A stretch of DNA of 64,000 nt from Pseudoxanthomonas sp. GM95. GTDB taxonomy: Bacteria > Pseudomonadota > Gammaproteobacteria > Xanthomonadales > Xanthomonadaceae. The notes beneath the pieces were generated by a model. The model was not told the origin of the DNA, made no database searches, and saw only the letters and a program-made list of their open reading frames with translations. A program made the translations under genes and the position numbers. Shown piece by piece: positions 32,558-41,559 of the stretch (position 1 is its first letter; every line of letters starts with the position of its first letter). The stretch spans positions 248,001 through 312,000 of the forward strand of contig NZ_FOAX01000003.1 in the NCBI RefSeq assembly GCF_900109775.1, in the 5' to 3' direction.

Positions 32558-33816
32558 AGACCCTGCGCCTGGTGTTGATCCTGCTGGTGCTGGTGGCCAT
32601 TGGCGTGGTCGGCGCCCAGTGGCTGGCGCGCGAAGACGTGCGCGATTGGGGCGAGGTCTTCGTCCGCGTCGGCGGTTACGACGTCAACGCCACCGTGCCC
32701 GGCGCGATCCTGGCGCTCATCGCCGCCGCGCTGGTGCTGTGGATCGTGTGGACCCTGCTCGCCCTGCCGTTCCGCGCCTGGGGCCGGCATCGCCGCAAGC
32801 GCGCCCGCGCGCAGTTGATCGACGGCCTGGAATCACTGCAGCACGGCCACTACCAGCGCGCGGAAAAACAGCTGGAGCGTGCCGCGCAGGACGAAGAAGT
32901 GGGCGTCATCGCCCGCACTGCCGCCGTGCGCGCCGCGCAGGCGCGCGATGATGCGCCGGCGGTCGAACGCCACCTGCAGGCGCTGGCCGAACGCAACGCC
33001 ACCGCGCACGCGCTGCTGCTGGCCGAAGACGCGCTGGCGCGCGGCCTGCCCGCGCAGGCGCTGGTCGCGCTCGATGCACCGGCCGCGCAGCCGCTGCCGC
33101 CGCGCGGCTTGGCGCTGCGCGCCGACGCGTTGGCCCAGGTCGGCCGCGCCGGCGATGCCTGGGGCCTGCTCGGCCCGCTACGCCAGCAGAAAGCCTTGTC
33201 CAACGATGCCCACACCAGGCTGGAAGCACGCCTGGCCGCGCAGTCCCTGCAGCAGGCCAGCGATGCCAACGTACTGGCCGAACGCTGGGAAGTCCTGCCC
33301 AAGCCGCTGCGCACCGAAGGCGCCGTCGTGGGCGCCTACGCTCAGCGCGCGGCCGCGCTGCGTTGGGACGATGCGGCCACCCACAGCCTGGAACACGCGC
33401 TGGACAGCCGCTGGGACGAAACCCTGATCGCCCTCTACGGCCGCCTGCCGGTGGGCAAGCTCGATTCGCGTCGCGCCAGTGCCCAGCGCTGGCTGCACGC
33501 CCATCCCGACAGTCCGGCGCTGCTGCTCACGTTGGCCCAGCTCGCGCGCCAGCAGGGTCAGTGGCCGCAGGCGCAGGACTTCCTGCATCGCGCGCTCGCC
33601 CAGGGCGCCGGCGCCGATGCTTGGGAAGAACTCGGCCACGGCTACGCCGCCGACGGCGACGAGCTGCTCGCCCGCCGCAGCTATGCAAATGCGCTGTCCA
33701 GTGGCCGGGGCGAAACCGCGGCCGTGCTGCCCGGTCGCGATCTGCGCCAACAGATCCACGACCATGCCGTGCGCGAAACCCGCGACGCACACGGCTTGCC
33801 GCGCCTGCCCGACTGA
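32554..33816 (+). CDS. hemY: HemY-type TPR membrane protein of the haem operon
   Basis: Predicted 420 residues. Two N-terminal transmembrane segments (LRLVLILLVLVAIGVVGAQW and ILALIAAALVLWIVWTLLAL) are followed by helix pairs rich in Ala/Leu/Gln (TPR-like), including GHYQRAEKQLERAAQ and SPALLLTLAQLARQQGQWPQ. This is the proteobacterial HemY family, not protoporphyrinogen oxidase, which shares the name in Gram-positive bacteria. It starts inside the hemX stop (ATGA, 32554-32557). Its TGA abuts the TCA stop of the convergent DUF4349 gene with no spacer (TGATCA at 33814-33819), leaving no room for an intrinsic terminator between them. Confidence 0.9.
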   Translation: MKTLRLVLILLVLVAIGVVGAQWLAREDVRDWGEVFVRVGGYDVNATVPGAILALIAAALVLWIVWTLLALPFRAWGRHRRKRARAQLIDGLESLQHGHYQRAEKQLERAAQDEEVGVIARTAAVRAAQARDDAPAVERHLQALAERNATAHALLLAEDALARGLPAQALVALDAPAAQPLPPRGLALRADALAQVGRAGDAWGLLGPLRQQKALSNDAHTRLEARLAAQSLQQASDANVLAERWEVLPKPLRTEGAVVGAYAQRAAALRWDDAATHSLEHALDSRWDETLIALYGRLPVGKLDSRRASAQRWLHAHPDSPALLLTLAQLARQQGQWPQAQDFLHRALAQGAGADAWEELGHGYAADGDELLARRSYANALSSGRGETAAVLPGRDLRQQIHDHAVRETRDAHGLPRLPD

Positions 33817-34845
33817 TCAGGTGCGGCGACGACGCCAGCGACGCAACAGCACGCGGCCGCCCAGCGCCAACGCGATCAGCACGCTCCACAGCGGCCAGGC
33901 TTCGACGATCCGCAACGCAAGCGCCTGCAGGCCGATCCAGCCGCTTCTCAGCGCTTGACCCAAGCGCCAGCCGAACGACGGCGCGTTGTCGCGCAGCACC
34001 GCCTGCACATCGGGCAACTCGGTCCGCCGGAGCATCGACGGCTGGTAGAGCGACAGGGTCAGGGTGCTGAAAGCGATGCGGTCTTGGGTGCGGCGCTGTT
34101 CGATCAGGGATTCATCGCGGCGCGCACGTGACTGGCGCCGCGCTTCGATGACCTCCGCGATGTGGTCGGCACGTCCATTGCGCGCGGTGGCCGCGCCCAG
34201 CTCCTGCTGCGCCTGTTCGTCGCGCTGCTGCGCCAGCGCCTGGCCCAGCAGGTCGAACTGCACGTCATTGGCTTCGAAACCACGCGCATCGAGGAACTCG
34301 ACCTGCGTGGCCAGCGCACGCAGCAAGGGCTGGGTGTGCTCGCTGGGCACACGCACGGTCAACGTGCCGTTGACGGTGTACTCGGCCACTTCCAGCAGAC
34401 GCGCGTGGCCGATCGAGCGTGTCTGGGAGTCCAGCACCTGCGCGTTGATCTGGTTGTCCACCACGAAGCCGCGCTGCTGCGCGACCAGGTCCTCGATCGC
34501 CAGCGCCGCCGCATAGGTATCGCGCACGCGAAAGCGCGCATGCGCGGTGCGGACGAAACGACGCTGGCCATCGGTGTAGGTCGCGGCAGACGAGACCAAC
34601 TGGTCGTTGATTGCGACGGCGGGCTTGGACGGCTCGACCGCGTCTGAGGCGGAGGAGGCGGAGAGCGCCGCGCCTTGGGCGCGCATCATCGACGCGACCG
34701 GCATCGCTGGCGGCGCGGGCGCTGCAGACATCGCCTCGGCCATCGGCGCATCCGCTGACGCGTGTTGCTGCGCGGCCTGGGAACAGCCGATCAGCGCCAC
34801 GCCGATCGCCACGGTCATTGCAGTGCGCATCCACGCTGGTTTCAT
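33817..34845 (-). CDS. DUF4349-domain lipoprotein
   Basis: Predicted 342 residues from ATG 34845, with GGAG 8 bp upstream (a GTG 6 bp earlier is too close to that site). A lipoprotein signal (MTVAIGVALIGCSQ, Cys about 21) is followed by an Ala/Pro/Met-rich linker, then the DUF4349 region: RRFVRTAHARFRVRDTYAAA, LVAQQRGFVVDNQI, GTLTVRVPSEHTQPLLRAL and a coiled coil (IAEVIEARRQSRARRDESLI). A C-terminal transmembrane helix (LWSVLIALALGGRVLL) ends in RRWRRRRT, a basic cytoplasmic tail. Function unknown; anti-sigma-like sensing is only one suggestion for such proteins. It is convergent with hemY and 54 bp downstream of an MFS gene. Confidence 0.82.
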   Translation of the reverse strand: MKPAWMRTAMTVAIGVALIGCSQAAQQHASADAPMAEAMSAAPAPPAMPVASMMRAQGAALSASSASDAVEPSKPAVAINDQLVSSAATYTDGQRRFVRTAHARFRVRDTYAAALAIEDLVAQQRGFVVDNQINAQVLDSQTRSIGHARLLEVAEYTVNGTLTVRVPSEHTQPLLRALATQVEFLDARGFEANDVQFDLLGQALAQQRDEQAQQELGAATARNGRADHIAEVIEARRQSRARRDESLIEQRRTQDRIAFSTLTLSLYQPSMLRRTELPDVQAVLRDNAPSFGWRLGQALRSGWIGLQALALRIVEAWPLWSVLIALALGGRVLLRRWRRRRT

Positions 34846-34899
34846 CGCCACATCTCCGCTGAAGGTGTGGCTGCAAACGCGCCGCGCGCCGCGGCGGGG

Positions 34900-36123
34900 T
34901 TAACGCAAGGCCGCGCGGCGCGCCAGCAGCAGGCTGGTGCCCGCGGCAGTCAGCGCGGCGATGGCCGCGAGCAGATAGATCGCGCCGTAGTTCCAGGCCA
35001 CGGCCATCGCGCCGGCCAACGGGCCGGTGATGGCCAGGGCCAGGTCGAGGAACAGCGAGTAGATGCCCAGCGCGGTGCCGCGATTGCTTTCGGTCACCCG
35101 TCGCACCGCTTCCATGCCCAGCGACGGGAACACCAGCGCGAAGCCCGCACCGGTGATGCCGGCGCCCAACGCGGCCAGCAGCGGCGTCGGCGCCAACCAC
35201 AGGCACAGCAGGCCGAGCGCTTCCACGCCCAGCGAGACCATCGCCACGCGATAGCCGCCGTGGCGATGGATGGCATTGGGAAACACCAATCGGGTCAGCA
35301 CGAAGGTTGCGCCCAGCAGCGTCATCGCCAGCGCCGCGTGCGACCAGCCGCGGTCGGCGTAATACAGCGCGATGAACGCGGTAATCGCGCCGAAGCCGAC
35401 CGAGCCCAGCCCCAGGCACAAACCGAACGGCAGCATCCGCCGCAGCACCTGGCGCGCGGGAATGCGTTCGCCGGGCACCGGCAGCACGCCGCGACGCAGC
35501 GCAACGCCGGCCAGCGCGACCAATGCCAGCAACACCGTCACTGCACCGAGCGCGCCCAGGCCATGGCGTTCGCCCAGCCACACGCCGATCGGCGCGGACA
35601 CCGCAAGCGCGCCGTAGGTGGTCACGCCGTTCCAGGAAATCACCCGGCCGGTATGCGCGGCGCCGACCGCGCCGATGCCCCACATGATCGTGGCAGTGGT
35701 GACCAGGCTTTCGCCGCAGCCCAGCAGCAGGCGCCCGCAGAACAGGAGCGCCAGGCTAAGCGCCGGTGTGGCGCTCATCGCCACCGCGGCGACGGTGAAC
35801 GCGCCGGCCAGCGCGCAGGCCGCGAAGCCCCACAGCACCGACACCTTCGGCCCGCGCTGGTCGCACAGGCGTCCGGCGACGGTGCGGCTGAGCAGCGTGG
35901 CGGCGTACTGCAGGCTCACTGCCAGCCCGGCCAGCACCGTGCCGTAGCCCAGCGTGGAGTGGACGAAGCCCGGCACCACGGCCAGCGGCAGGCCGACGCA
36001 GAAGTAGCCGATGAAGTTGAACACCACGATGCCCAGCACGCGGCGCGTGACAGGCGTCGGCGCCGCGGCCACGGCGGCCGGCGACAGGGAAGCAGGGGAA
36101 TCGTTCAAGGCAATGCAGGCCAA
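34900..36123 (-). CDS. MFS transporter (YhhS/YfcJ-like)
   Basis: Predicted 407 residues with twelve hydrophobic segments in two halves. MFS signatures are visible in the loop after helix 2 (GRLCDQRGPKVSVLWG, the DRxGRR-like motif) and LFCGRLLLGCGESLVTTATI around helix 4. It most resembles the YhhS/YfcJ group of putative sugar or drug efflux permeases; substrate unknown. The N-terminus is uncertain: the first in-frame start is TTG 36123, and a second TTG at 36108 (reading MNDSPASLS) is equally possible, because no ATG precedes the first helix. Spacing to the downstream DUF4349 gene is 54 bp on the same strand. Confidence 0.82.
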   Translation of the reverse strand: MACIALNDSPASLSPAAVAAAPTPVTRRVLGIVVFNFIGYFCVGLPLAVVPGFVHSTLGYGTVLAGLAVSLQYAATLLSRTVAGRLCDQRGPKVSVLWGFAACALAGAFTVAAVAMSATPALSLALLFCGRLLLGCGESLVTTATIMWGIGAVGAAHTGRVISWNGVTTYGALAVSAPIGVWLGERHGLGALGAVTVLLALVALAGVALRRGVLPVPGERIPARQVLRRMLPFGLCLGLGSVGFGAITAFIALYYADRGWSHAALAMTLLGATFVLTRLVFPNAIHRHGGYRVAMVSLGVEALGLLCLWLAPTPLLAALGAGITGAGFALVFPSLGMEAVRRVTESNRGTALGIYSLFLDLALAITGPLAGAMAVAWNYGAIYLLAAIAALTAAGTSLLLARRAALR

Positions 36124-36255
36124 AACGCGCGCATGACGCGCGCCTTCGCCGCCGGTGGGGAGGGCCTGCGCATGATGCGCCGGCCCTGCCGCAGGCGCGA
36201 TTTGACGTTGCCGAGATCCGGTCAGCGGCCGTAAAAGCCGCCGCAGGTCAGGCGA

Positions 36256-37536
36256 TCAGCGTTCGACGATGGCGACCACGCCCATGCCGCCGGCGGTGCA
36301 GATCGAGACCAGTGCGCGGCCACCGCCGCGCTGGGCCAGTTCCTTGGCGACGGTGCCGATCACGCGCGCACCGGTCGCGGCGAACGGATGGCCCGCCGCC
36401 AGCGAGGAGCCGTTCGGGTTGATCTTGGCCGGATCGATGCGGCCCATCGGGCCGGGCAGGCCGAGGCGATGGGAGCAGTAGTCCTCGCTCTCCCACGCGC
36501 GTAGCGTGCACAGCACCTGCGCGGCGAAGGCTTCGTGGATCTCGTAGATGTCGAAGTCCTGCAGGGTCAGGCCATGGCGCGCCAGCATCTGCGGCACGGC
36601 CACGGTCGGCGCCATCAGCAGGCCTTCGCCGTGGACGAAATCCACCGCCGCGCTCTGCACGTCTTTCAGGTACGCCAGCGGCGTGTGGCCGTGCGAAGCG
36701 GCCCATTCGTCGCTAGCCAGCAACACCGCGGCGGCGCCGTCGGTGAGCGGGGTGGAATTGGCGGCGGTCAGCGTGCCGCGGCCGCTGGTCTTGTCGAACG
36801 CGGGCTTGAGCGTCGCGAGTTTTTCCAGCGAGGTATCCGGGCGCAGGATGTTGTCGCGACTCACGCCACGGAACGGCGCGATCAGATCATCGAAGAACCC
36901 GCGCTCGTAAGCCGCGGCCAGCTTCCGGTGCGAAGACACCGCCCACTCGTCCTGCGAGTCGCGCGAGATGTTCCACTCCTTGGCCATGTCCTCGCAGTGC
37001 TCGCCCATCGACTTGCCGGTGCGCGGCTCACCGACGCCGGGGAACTCGGGCTTGAGCTCGGAGAACTTGAAGCCGCTCAGCAGCGCACGCGCCTTGTCCT
37101 TGGGCGTCTTGGCGCGGTTGGCGGCCAGCAGGCGCGCGCGCAGCTTCTTGCCGTAGACGATCGGCACATCGGAGGTCGAATCCGAACCGCCGCCGATGCC
37201 CGACTCAATCTGGCCCAGCGCGATCTTGTTGCCGATGTAGGCGATGGTGTCCAGGCTGGTGCCGCAGGCGCGCTGCATGGTGATGCCCGGCGTCAGCGCC
37301 GACAGGCCCGAGGACAGCGCAGCCTCGCGGCCGAGATTCCAGTCGCTGGCGTGCTTGATCACTGCGCCCATCGCCACCTCGCCCAGCGTCTGGCCGTGCA
37401 GGCCGAAGCGTTCGACCAGCGCGCCTAAGGTGCGGACCGACATGCCCAGGTTGCCGACGTCCGAATAGGCCGTGTTCTGGCGGCAGAATGGAATGCGGAC
37501 GCCGCCAAGGATCGCGACGGGACGGGGTGCTGACAT
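36256..37536 (-). CDS. Acetyl-CoA acyltransferase (thiolase, FadI-like)
   Basis: Predicted 426 residues from ATG 37536, preceded by GAGG. Thiolases cleave or condense acyl-CoA thioesters; long FadI-type members work in beta-oxidation. The nucleophile Cys is in MQRACGTSLDTIAYIGNK (about residue 90), the catalytic His is in NPNGSSLAAGHPFAATGAR and the second Cys is in VSICTAGGMGVV near the C-terminus. YEIHEAFAAQ is the conserved NEAFA-like motif with His in place of Asn, as in FadI-type enzymes. No fadJ-like partner is adjacent, so the exact substrate (acetoacetyl-CoA or 3-ketoacyl-CoA) stays open. It diverges from an unknown gene across 230 bp. Confidence 0.85.
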   Translation of the reverse strand: MSAPRPVAILGGVRIPFCRQNTAYSDVGNLGMSVRTLGALVERFGLHGQTLGEVAMGAVIKHASDWNLGREAALSSGLSALTPGITMQRACGTSLDTIAYIGNKIALGQIESGIGGGSDSTSDVPIVYGKKLRARLLAANRAKTPKDKARALLSGFKFSELKPEFPGVGEPRTGKSMGEHCEDMAKEWNISRDSQDEWAVSSHRKLAAAYERGFFDDLIAPFRGVSRDNILRPDTSLEKLATLKPAFDKTSGRGTLTAANSTPLTDGAAAVLLASDEWAASHGHTPLAYLKDVQSAAVDFVHGEGLLMAPTVAVPQMLARHGLTLQDFDIYEIHEAFAAQVLCTLRAWESEDYCSHRLGLPGPMGRIDPAKINPNGSSLAAGHPFAATGARVIGTVAKELAQRGGGRALVSICTAGGMGVVAIVER

Positions 37537-37709
37537 GGAAGGACCTCGGTGGACAGCCGTGTTCGAAGAGGATGGCCCGCGCATGCGGGGGCGTATGGCG
37601 CAGTGTAGCGGTGCGACCCAGCGCCGGCCATCGCGGGTCTTGACCTTGCGCGACGTGACGTGAATGCCATGCCTCCGGACCCTGTCACAGCGGGCGCGGC
37701 AGGGCTCGT

Positions 37710-37715
37710 TAGAAT
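37710..37715 (+). promoter_or_regulatory. Candidate -10 box
   Basis: TAGAAT 51 bp before the unknown gene's ATG matches a -10 box with one mismatch. I see no good -35 box at normal spacing, so the call is weak. The rest of 37537-37766 holds no gene or clear structure. Confidence 0.3.
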
Positions 37716-37766
37716 GACCACACTCACGCGCCGTGTGGTGGCGCGCAGGCAAGCCAAAGCATTCGC

Positions 37767-38651
37767 ATGACGCAAGCAAACGAAACCGCACAGGTCATGG
37801 GCCTGGTGGCGCTGGAACTGGCCGGCGGCGCCCCGCCGCGTGTCGCCGCCCTGTCGCAGGACGCCGCCGGCACCCTGGCCGAGAAGATCGCCCGTGACCT
37901 GATCGGTCTGGTGCCGCAGGTCACCACGCTGGAGCTGACCCTGGCTGCGGCGCACTTCGACCCGGCCGAGGCGCTGCGCCCGGGCTGGCCGCTGCACCGG
38001 CGCCTGGACGAACTGCGCCAGCGCGCGCCGGGCCGCGACCAGGGGCCGCGCGTGATCGCCTTCGGCGCCTCAGCCGATGGCGCGGTGCCGCTGCCTTTCC
38101 AGGCCGATCCAGACCTGGTCGGCGGTGCGCTGCGGGTGCTGCCGTTCCTGCTGAGCGGCACGCCGGCTGATGTGGATGCGGTGGGCGAAGCGTTGGAAGA
38201 GGTGCTGATCGAACGCGGCATGGCCGGTGCCGACACCGCCTTGCAGCTACAGGATGGGTTGGGCGCGAAGGTCGAGCACGTGCGCTTCATGACGCTGCAC
38301 GACCTGGCCGCGATGATGGCGCTGCAGTACCAGCACCAGAACCTGGACAGCCTGTGGCCGCTGATCGAGACCGCGCTGCTGGCGCCGGAAGATACCCAGT
38401 GGCTGGACGCGCCGCCCGAGCCGCTGCTGCGCTACGCCGATGGCGAAGTGCGCATGGCGCTGTTGGACACGGCCGCCTGGCAGAAGCGCAACACGCCGCC
38501 GACCGACGATCCCGAGCGCCTGGCGCGCGGCTACGAGCACTACCTGATGCGCCAGCGCCAGCTCGCCGCGGTGCTCGAAGCGCATGGCATCCCGGTGACC
38601 TATGCGCATTGCCCCGACGATGGCGATCTGTGCGCGCACTTGAACGGCTGA
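37767..38651 (+). CDS. Conserved protein of unknown function
   Basis: Predicted 294 residues, soluble, no signal peptide. I do not recognise the family. The chain is mixed alpha/beta: an N-terminal acidic-hydrophobic part (MGLVALELAGGAPPRVAALS), a GASADGAVPLPFQADPD segment, GGALRVLPFLLSG, then a helical C-terminal half (HDLAAMMALQYQHQNLDSLW, YEHYLMRQRQLAAVLEAHG) ending in THCPD-like YAHCPDDGDLCAHLNG with two Cys and two His. That tail could bind a metal, but the spacing fits no motif I know. Base usage is like its neighbours. It is a single-gene unit closed by a strong terminator shared with the convergent sodC gene. Confidence 0.7.
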   Translation: MTQANETAQVMGLVALELAGGAPPRVAALSQDAAGTLAEKIARDLIGLVPQVTTLELTLAAAHFDPAEALRPGWPLHRRLDELRQRAPGRDQGPRVIAFGASADGAVPLPFQADPDLVGGALRVLPFLLSGTPADVDAVGEALEEVLIERGMAGADTALQLQDGLGAKVEHVRFMTLHDLAAMMALQYQHQNLDSLWPLIETALLAPEDTQWLDAPPEPLLRYADGEVRMALLDTAAWQKRNTPPTDDPERLARGYEHYLMRQRQLAAVLEAHGIPVTYAHCPDDGDLCAHLNG

Positions 38652-38675
38652 GCCGCGTGCACTGCTGAAGGCTGC

Positions 38676-38712
38676 AAACGAACAAGGCGCCCGATGGGCG
38701 CCTTGTTCGTTT
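38676..38712. terminator. Bidirectional terminator with perfect 17-bp stem
   Basis: Arms 38676-38692 and 38696-38712 pair perfectly over 17 bp (AAACGAACAAGGCGCCC), loop GAT. Only three T's end each arm, so the U-tract is short, but it lies exactly between two convergent genes, where a two-way terminator is expected. Confidence 0.75.
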
Positions 38713-38758
38713 CTGCAGGGCAACCGCACGATCAACGCACGGCCGCATCTGCAGCGCC

Positions 38759-39382
38759 TTACATCGCCGGCGCAGCCTCGATCACGCCGCAGGCCAGGCG
38801 GCCGCCGGCATCGCCCGTCGGCTGGGTCTTGTAGTCATCGGCCTTGGCATGAACGATCACGCCCTTGCCGACGATGTCGTACTTGTCGCCCTTGCCGATG
38901 TCCACGTTGGCCGACAGCATCTGGTTGACGCTGGCGCTGCCCTGGGCATCGGCGGTGATGTTGTTGCTGTCGCCGGCGTGATGCACCTCAGCGGTGACCT
39001 GGCCGTGGTCGACGCCATCGGGATTGAAGTGGCCGCCAGCGCTGGCGCCGTCCGGCGCGCTGCAATCGCCCTTCTCGTGGATGTGCAGGCCATGCTCGCC
39101 CGGGGTCAGGCCGGTGATGGTGCCGGTGACGTGCACGCCGCCCTCCATCGGCATGAAGCTCAGCTCGCCGGCGACGGTGTTGCCTTCGGTTGCCTTCAGC
39201 GTGACCTTGGCCATCGACATCGCCGCCGCATCGGCGGCCGGGGCGCTGGCTTCAGGTGCGGCCGCGGCCGGTGCGGAGGCTTCCGGGGTCACGGCCTCGG
39301 GCGCGGCGGTGGGTTCGGGCTTGCTGCAGGCGGCCAGCGCCAGCACGGTGGCGGCGCACAGCAGGGTCTGGGTCAATCGCAT
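38759..39382 (-). CDS. sodC: Cu/Zn superoxide dismutase lipoprotein (first of a tandem pair)
   Basis: Predicted 207 residues. It dismutes superoxide in the envelope. A lipoprotein signal (LALAACSKPEP, Cys about 19) is followed by an Ala/Pro/Glu-rich linker of about 35 residues. Copper and zinc ligands are in place: LHIHEKGDCS (two His), GGHFNPDGVDHG, HHAGD, and VIVHAKADDY, with the active-site Arg in GRLACGVI; Cys in GDCS and ACGV form the usual disulfide. AAGGAGA lies 6 bp before ATG 39382. A second sodC lies 50 bp upstream on the same strand, so the two are probably cotranscribed. Confidence 0.93.
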   Translation of the reverse strand: MRLTQTLLCAATVLALAACSKPEPTAAPEAVTPEASAPAAAAPEASAPAADAAAMSMAKVTLKATEGNTVAGELSFMPMEGGVHVTGTITGLTPGEHGLHIHEKGDCSAPDGASAGGHFNPDGVDHGQVTAEVHHAGDSNNITADAQGSASVNQMLSANVDIGKGDKYDIVGKGVIVHAKADDYKTQPTGDAGGRLACGVIEAAPAM

Positions 39383-39432
39383 GGGTCTCTCCTTATCGCG
39401 GTGGTCGAAAATGCATGCGCGGCGGCATGCGG

Positions 39433-40026
39433 TCAGCGGATCACCTTGATCACGCCGCAGGCCACCCGCGGACCGGACTTGCCGGCTGGCTGGGTGGCGT
39501 AGTCATCGGGATCGGCATGCACGACCAGCGCGCGGCCGACGATGTCCGTCGCTCCGCCACCGCCCAGCAGCACGCCACCCAACTGGGTCTCGATGTGGGC
39601 CACGCCTTCGACGTCGGCCACGATGTTGTCCATGTCGCCGGCGTGATGCGCGCCGATCTTGGCGCTGCCATGCAGCTGGTGGGTCGGATTGAAATGCCCG
39701 CCCGCGCTGCTGGCATCGACCGCGCTGCAGTCACCGGTCTCGTGCACGTGGAAGCCGAAGCGCCCTGACGCCGGCAAGCCGCCGATGGTGCCGGCGATGC
39801 GCACGCCACCGGCGATCGGGGTCAGCGTCAACTTGCCGCTCACCAGACTGGCTGAAGCCGAGGACATGATCGCCTGCGCCTCGCGTGCCATCGGCGTGGC
39901 CACAGGCGGTGGCGGCGCGGGCGGAAACGGTTTGGGCGGCGGCGCGCTGCTGCAGGCCGCCAGCACCAGTGCGGACGTCAAGGTCGGCACGATCAGCAGG
40001 CGGCGGAAAGGACGGTGTACAGACAT
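39433..40026 (-). CDS. sodC: Cu/Zn superoxide dismutase lipoprotein (second of the pair)
   Basis: Predicted 197 residues, with lipobox VLAACSS (Cys about 25) and a Pro-rich linker (PPPKPFPPAPPPPVA). It keeps the same ligands as its neighbour: GFHVHETGDCS, GGHFNPTHQLHG, HHAGDMDN, VVHADPDDY, Arg in GPRVACGVI. Sequence between motifs differs a lot from the downstream copy, so this is an old duplication or two separate acquisitions rather than a recent tandem repeat. Both are anchored lipoproteins, so the pair may differ in expression or metal affinity rather than location. It is 108 bp downstream of ntrC on the same strand. Confidence 0.92.
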   Translation of the reverse strand: MSVHRPFRRLLIVPTLTSALVLAACSSAPPPKPFPPAPPPPVATPMAREAQAIMSSASASLVSGKLTLTPIAGGVRIAGTIGGLPASGRFGFHVHETGDCSAVDASSAGGHFNPTHQLHGSAKIGAHHAGDMDNIVADVEGVAHIETQLGGVLLGGGGATDIVGRALVVHADPDDYATQPAGKSGPRVACGVIKVIR

Positions 40027-40134
40027 GAGACGGTCACGCTATCGACGGCGGTGTTCAGGTGCAATGAAAGGCCTGCGCCGCGCGGTGACAATCGCGTCAC
40101 CGCAACGGCATGCAGCGTGGTGGAAGCGCCGCAC

Positions 40135-41559
40135 TCAGCTGCGCTTGCGGCCCGATCCCAGCTTGCGGGTCACGGTGTTACGGCCCACGCCCAGGCGCGC
40201 GGCAGCGTCGGCGCGGCGGCCGTTGGTGAACTGCAGCGCAGCCTCCAGCAGGATGCGATCCAGGCGCGCGCGGGCTTCGGCATGCAGGCCTTCGGCACCT
40301 TCGGCCAGACGCGCACGCGCCCACTGACCCAGCAGCGCATCCCAGTCGCCCGCGCCTTGCGTGACTGGTTGCGAAGTGTGGGTCAGCGACTGCTCGACAT
40401 CGCCGACGGTGATGGTGTCCGACGGCGCCAGCGCGGCCAGGCGCCAGCAGACGTTTTCCAGCTCGCGCACATTGCCCGGCCAGTCGTGTGCGCGCAGCGC
40501 ATCGCGCGCTGATGCAGCGACACGCTTGGCCGGCGTGCCCAGCTTGAGGCAGGCCTGGACCAGGAAATTCTCGGCCAGGCGCGGCACGTCGCCGCGACGT
40601 TCGCGCAGCGGCGGCAGCTGCAGGCGGACCACGTCCAGGCGATGCAACAGGTCGGCGCGGAAGCGCCCGGCCTGCGCCAGCCCTTCCAGGTCCTGGTGGG
40701 TCGCGGCGATCACGCGCACGTCCACGCGGATCAGCTCGCGCCCGCCGACACGGAAGAATTCGCCTTCGGCCAGCACGCGCAGCAGGCGCGTCTGCAGCGG
40801 CAGCGGCATGTCGCCGATTTCATCCAGGAACAGGGTGCCGCCATCGGCCTGTTCGAAGCGGCCGATATGGCGTCGCTGCGCGCCGGTGAAGGCGCCAGCC
40901 TCGTGGCCGAACAGTTCGCTTTCCAGCAGCTCGGCCGGAATCGCCGCGGTGTTGAGCGCGACAAAAGGTTTGCGCGAACGCGGCGATTCGTTGTGCAGCG
41001 CGCGGGCAACCAGCTCCTTGCCGGTGCCGGTTTCGCCGGTGACCAGCACCGACAGCGGCGCCTGCGCCAAGCGGCCGATCGCACGGAACAGCGCGCGCAT
41101 CGCCGGCGTGTCGCCGATCAGTTCGGGCGTGCCGCGATGCGATTCGGGCACGGCTTCGGGCAGCTCGGCATCGTTGGCCTCGACGCTGGGCAGCGTGCGC
41201 GCCGCCAGCGCCACGGCATCGTCCAGGTCGAACGGCTTGGACAAAAATTCCTGCGCGCCGCCGCGGAACGCACCGGCGGTGCTGGCCACGTCGGTATAGG
41301 CCGACATCACGATCACCGGCAGCTGCGGATGCGCGTGCTTGAGCCGATCGAGCAGCTTGAGGCCGTCTTCGCCCGGCATGCGCACGTCGGTGAACAGCAG
41401 GTCCGGCACGCCGCGCGTGCCCAGCGCCTGCAGCGCCGAGGCGGCACTGTCGAACCCGTCCACGTCGTAGCCGGCATCGCGCAGCGCGGTGGCCAGCACG
41501 AAGCGCACCGAGCGGTCGTCATCGACCACCCAGATGCGCTGGTTGTCTTCAATGGACAT
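40135..41559 (-). CDS. ntrC: Nitrogen response regulator NtrC (sigma-54 activator)
   Basis: Predicted 474 residues. Receiver domain with phospho-acceptor Asp58 (LLFTDVRMP) and Lys in SKPFDLDD; AAA+ domain with Walker A GETGTGKE, GAFTGA loop that touches sigma-54 (intact), Walker B GGTLFLDEIGDMP and an Arg-finger region; C-terminal Fis-type helix-turn-helix (DAAARLGVGRNTVTRKLG). Phosphorylated by NtrB under nitrogen limitation, it activates glnA and related promoters. Its start overlaps the ntrB end by 11 bp and AGGAGG is inside the ntrB tail. The window also holds sites that fit its binding pattern upstream of glnA and at the ntrB start. Confidence 0.97.
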   Translation of the reverse strand: MSIEDNQRIWVVDDDRSVRFVLATALRDAGYDVDGFDSAASALQALGTRGVPDLLFTDVRMPGEDGLKLLDRLKHAHPQLPVIVMSAYTDVASTAGAFRGGAQEFLSKPFDLDDAVALAARTLPSVEANDAELPEAVPESHRGTPELIGDTPAMRALFRAIGRLAQAPLSVLVTGETGTGKELVARALHNESPRSRKPFVALNTAAIPAELLESELFGHEAGAFTGAQRRHIGRFEQADGGTLFLDEIGDMPLPLQTRLLRVLAEGEFFRVGGRELIRVDVRVIAATHQDLEGLAQAGRFRADLLHRLDVVRLQLPPLRERRGDVPRLAENFLVQACLKLGTPAKRVAASARDALRAHDWPGNVRELENVCWRLAALAPSDTITVGDVEQSLTHTSQPVTQGAGDWDALLGQWARARLAEGAEGLHAEARARLDRILLEAALQFTNGRRADAAARLGVGRNTVTRKLGSGRKRS

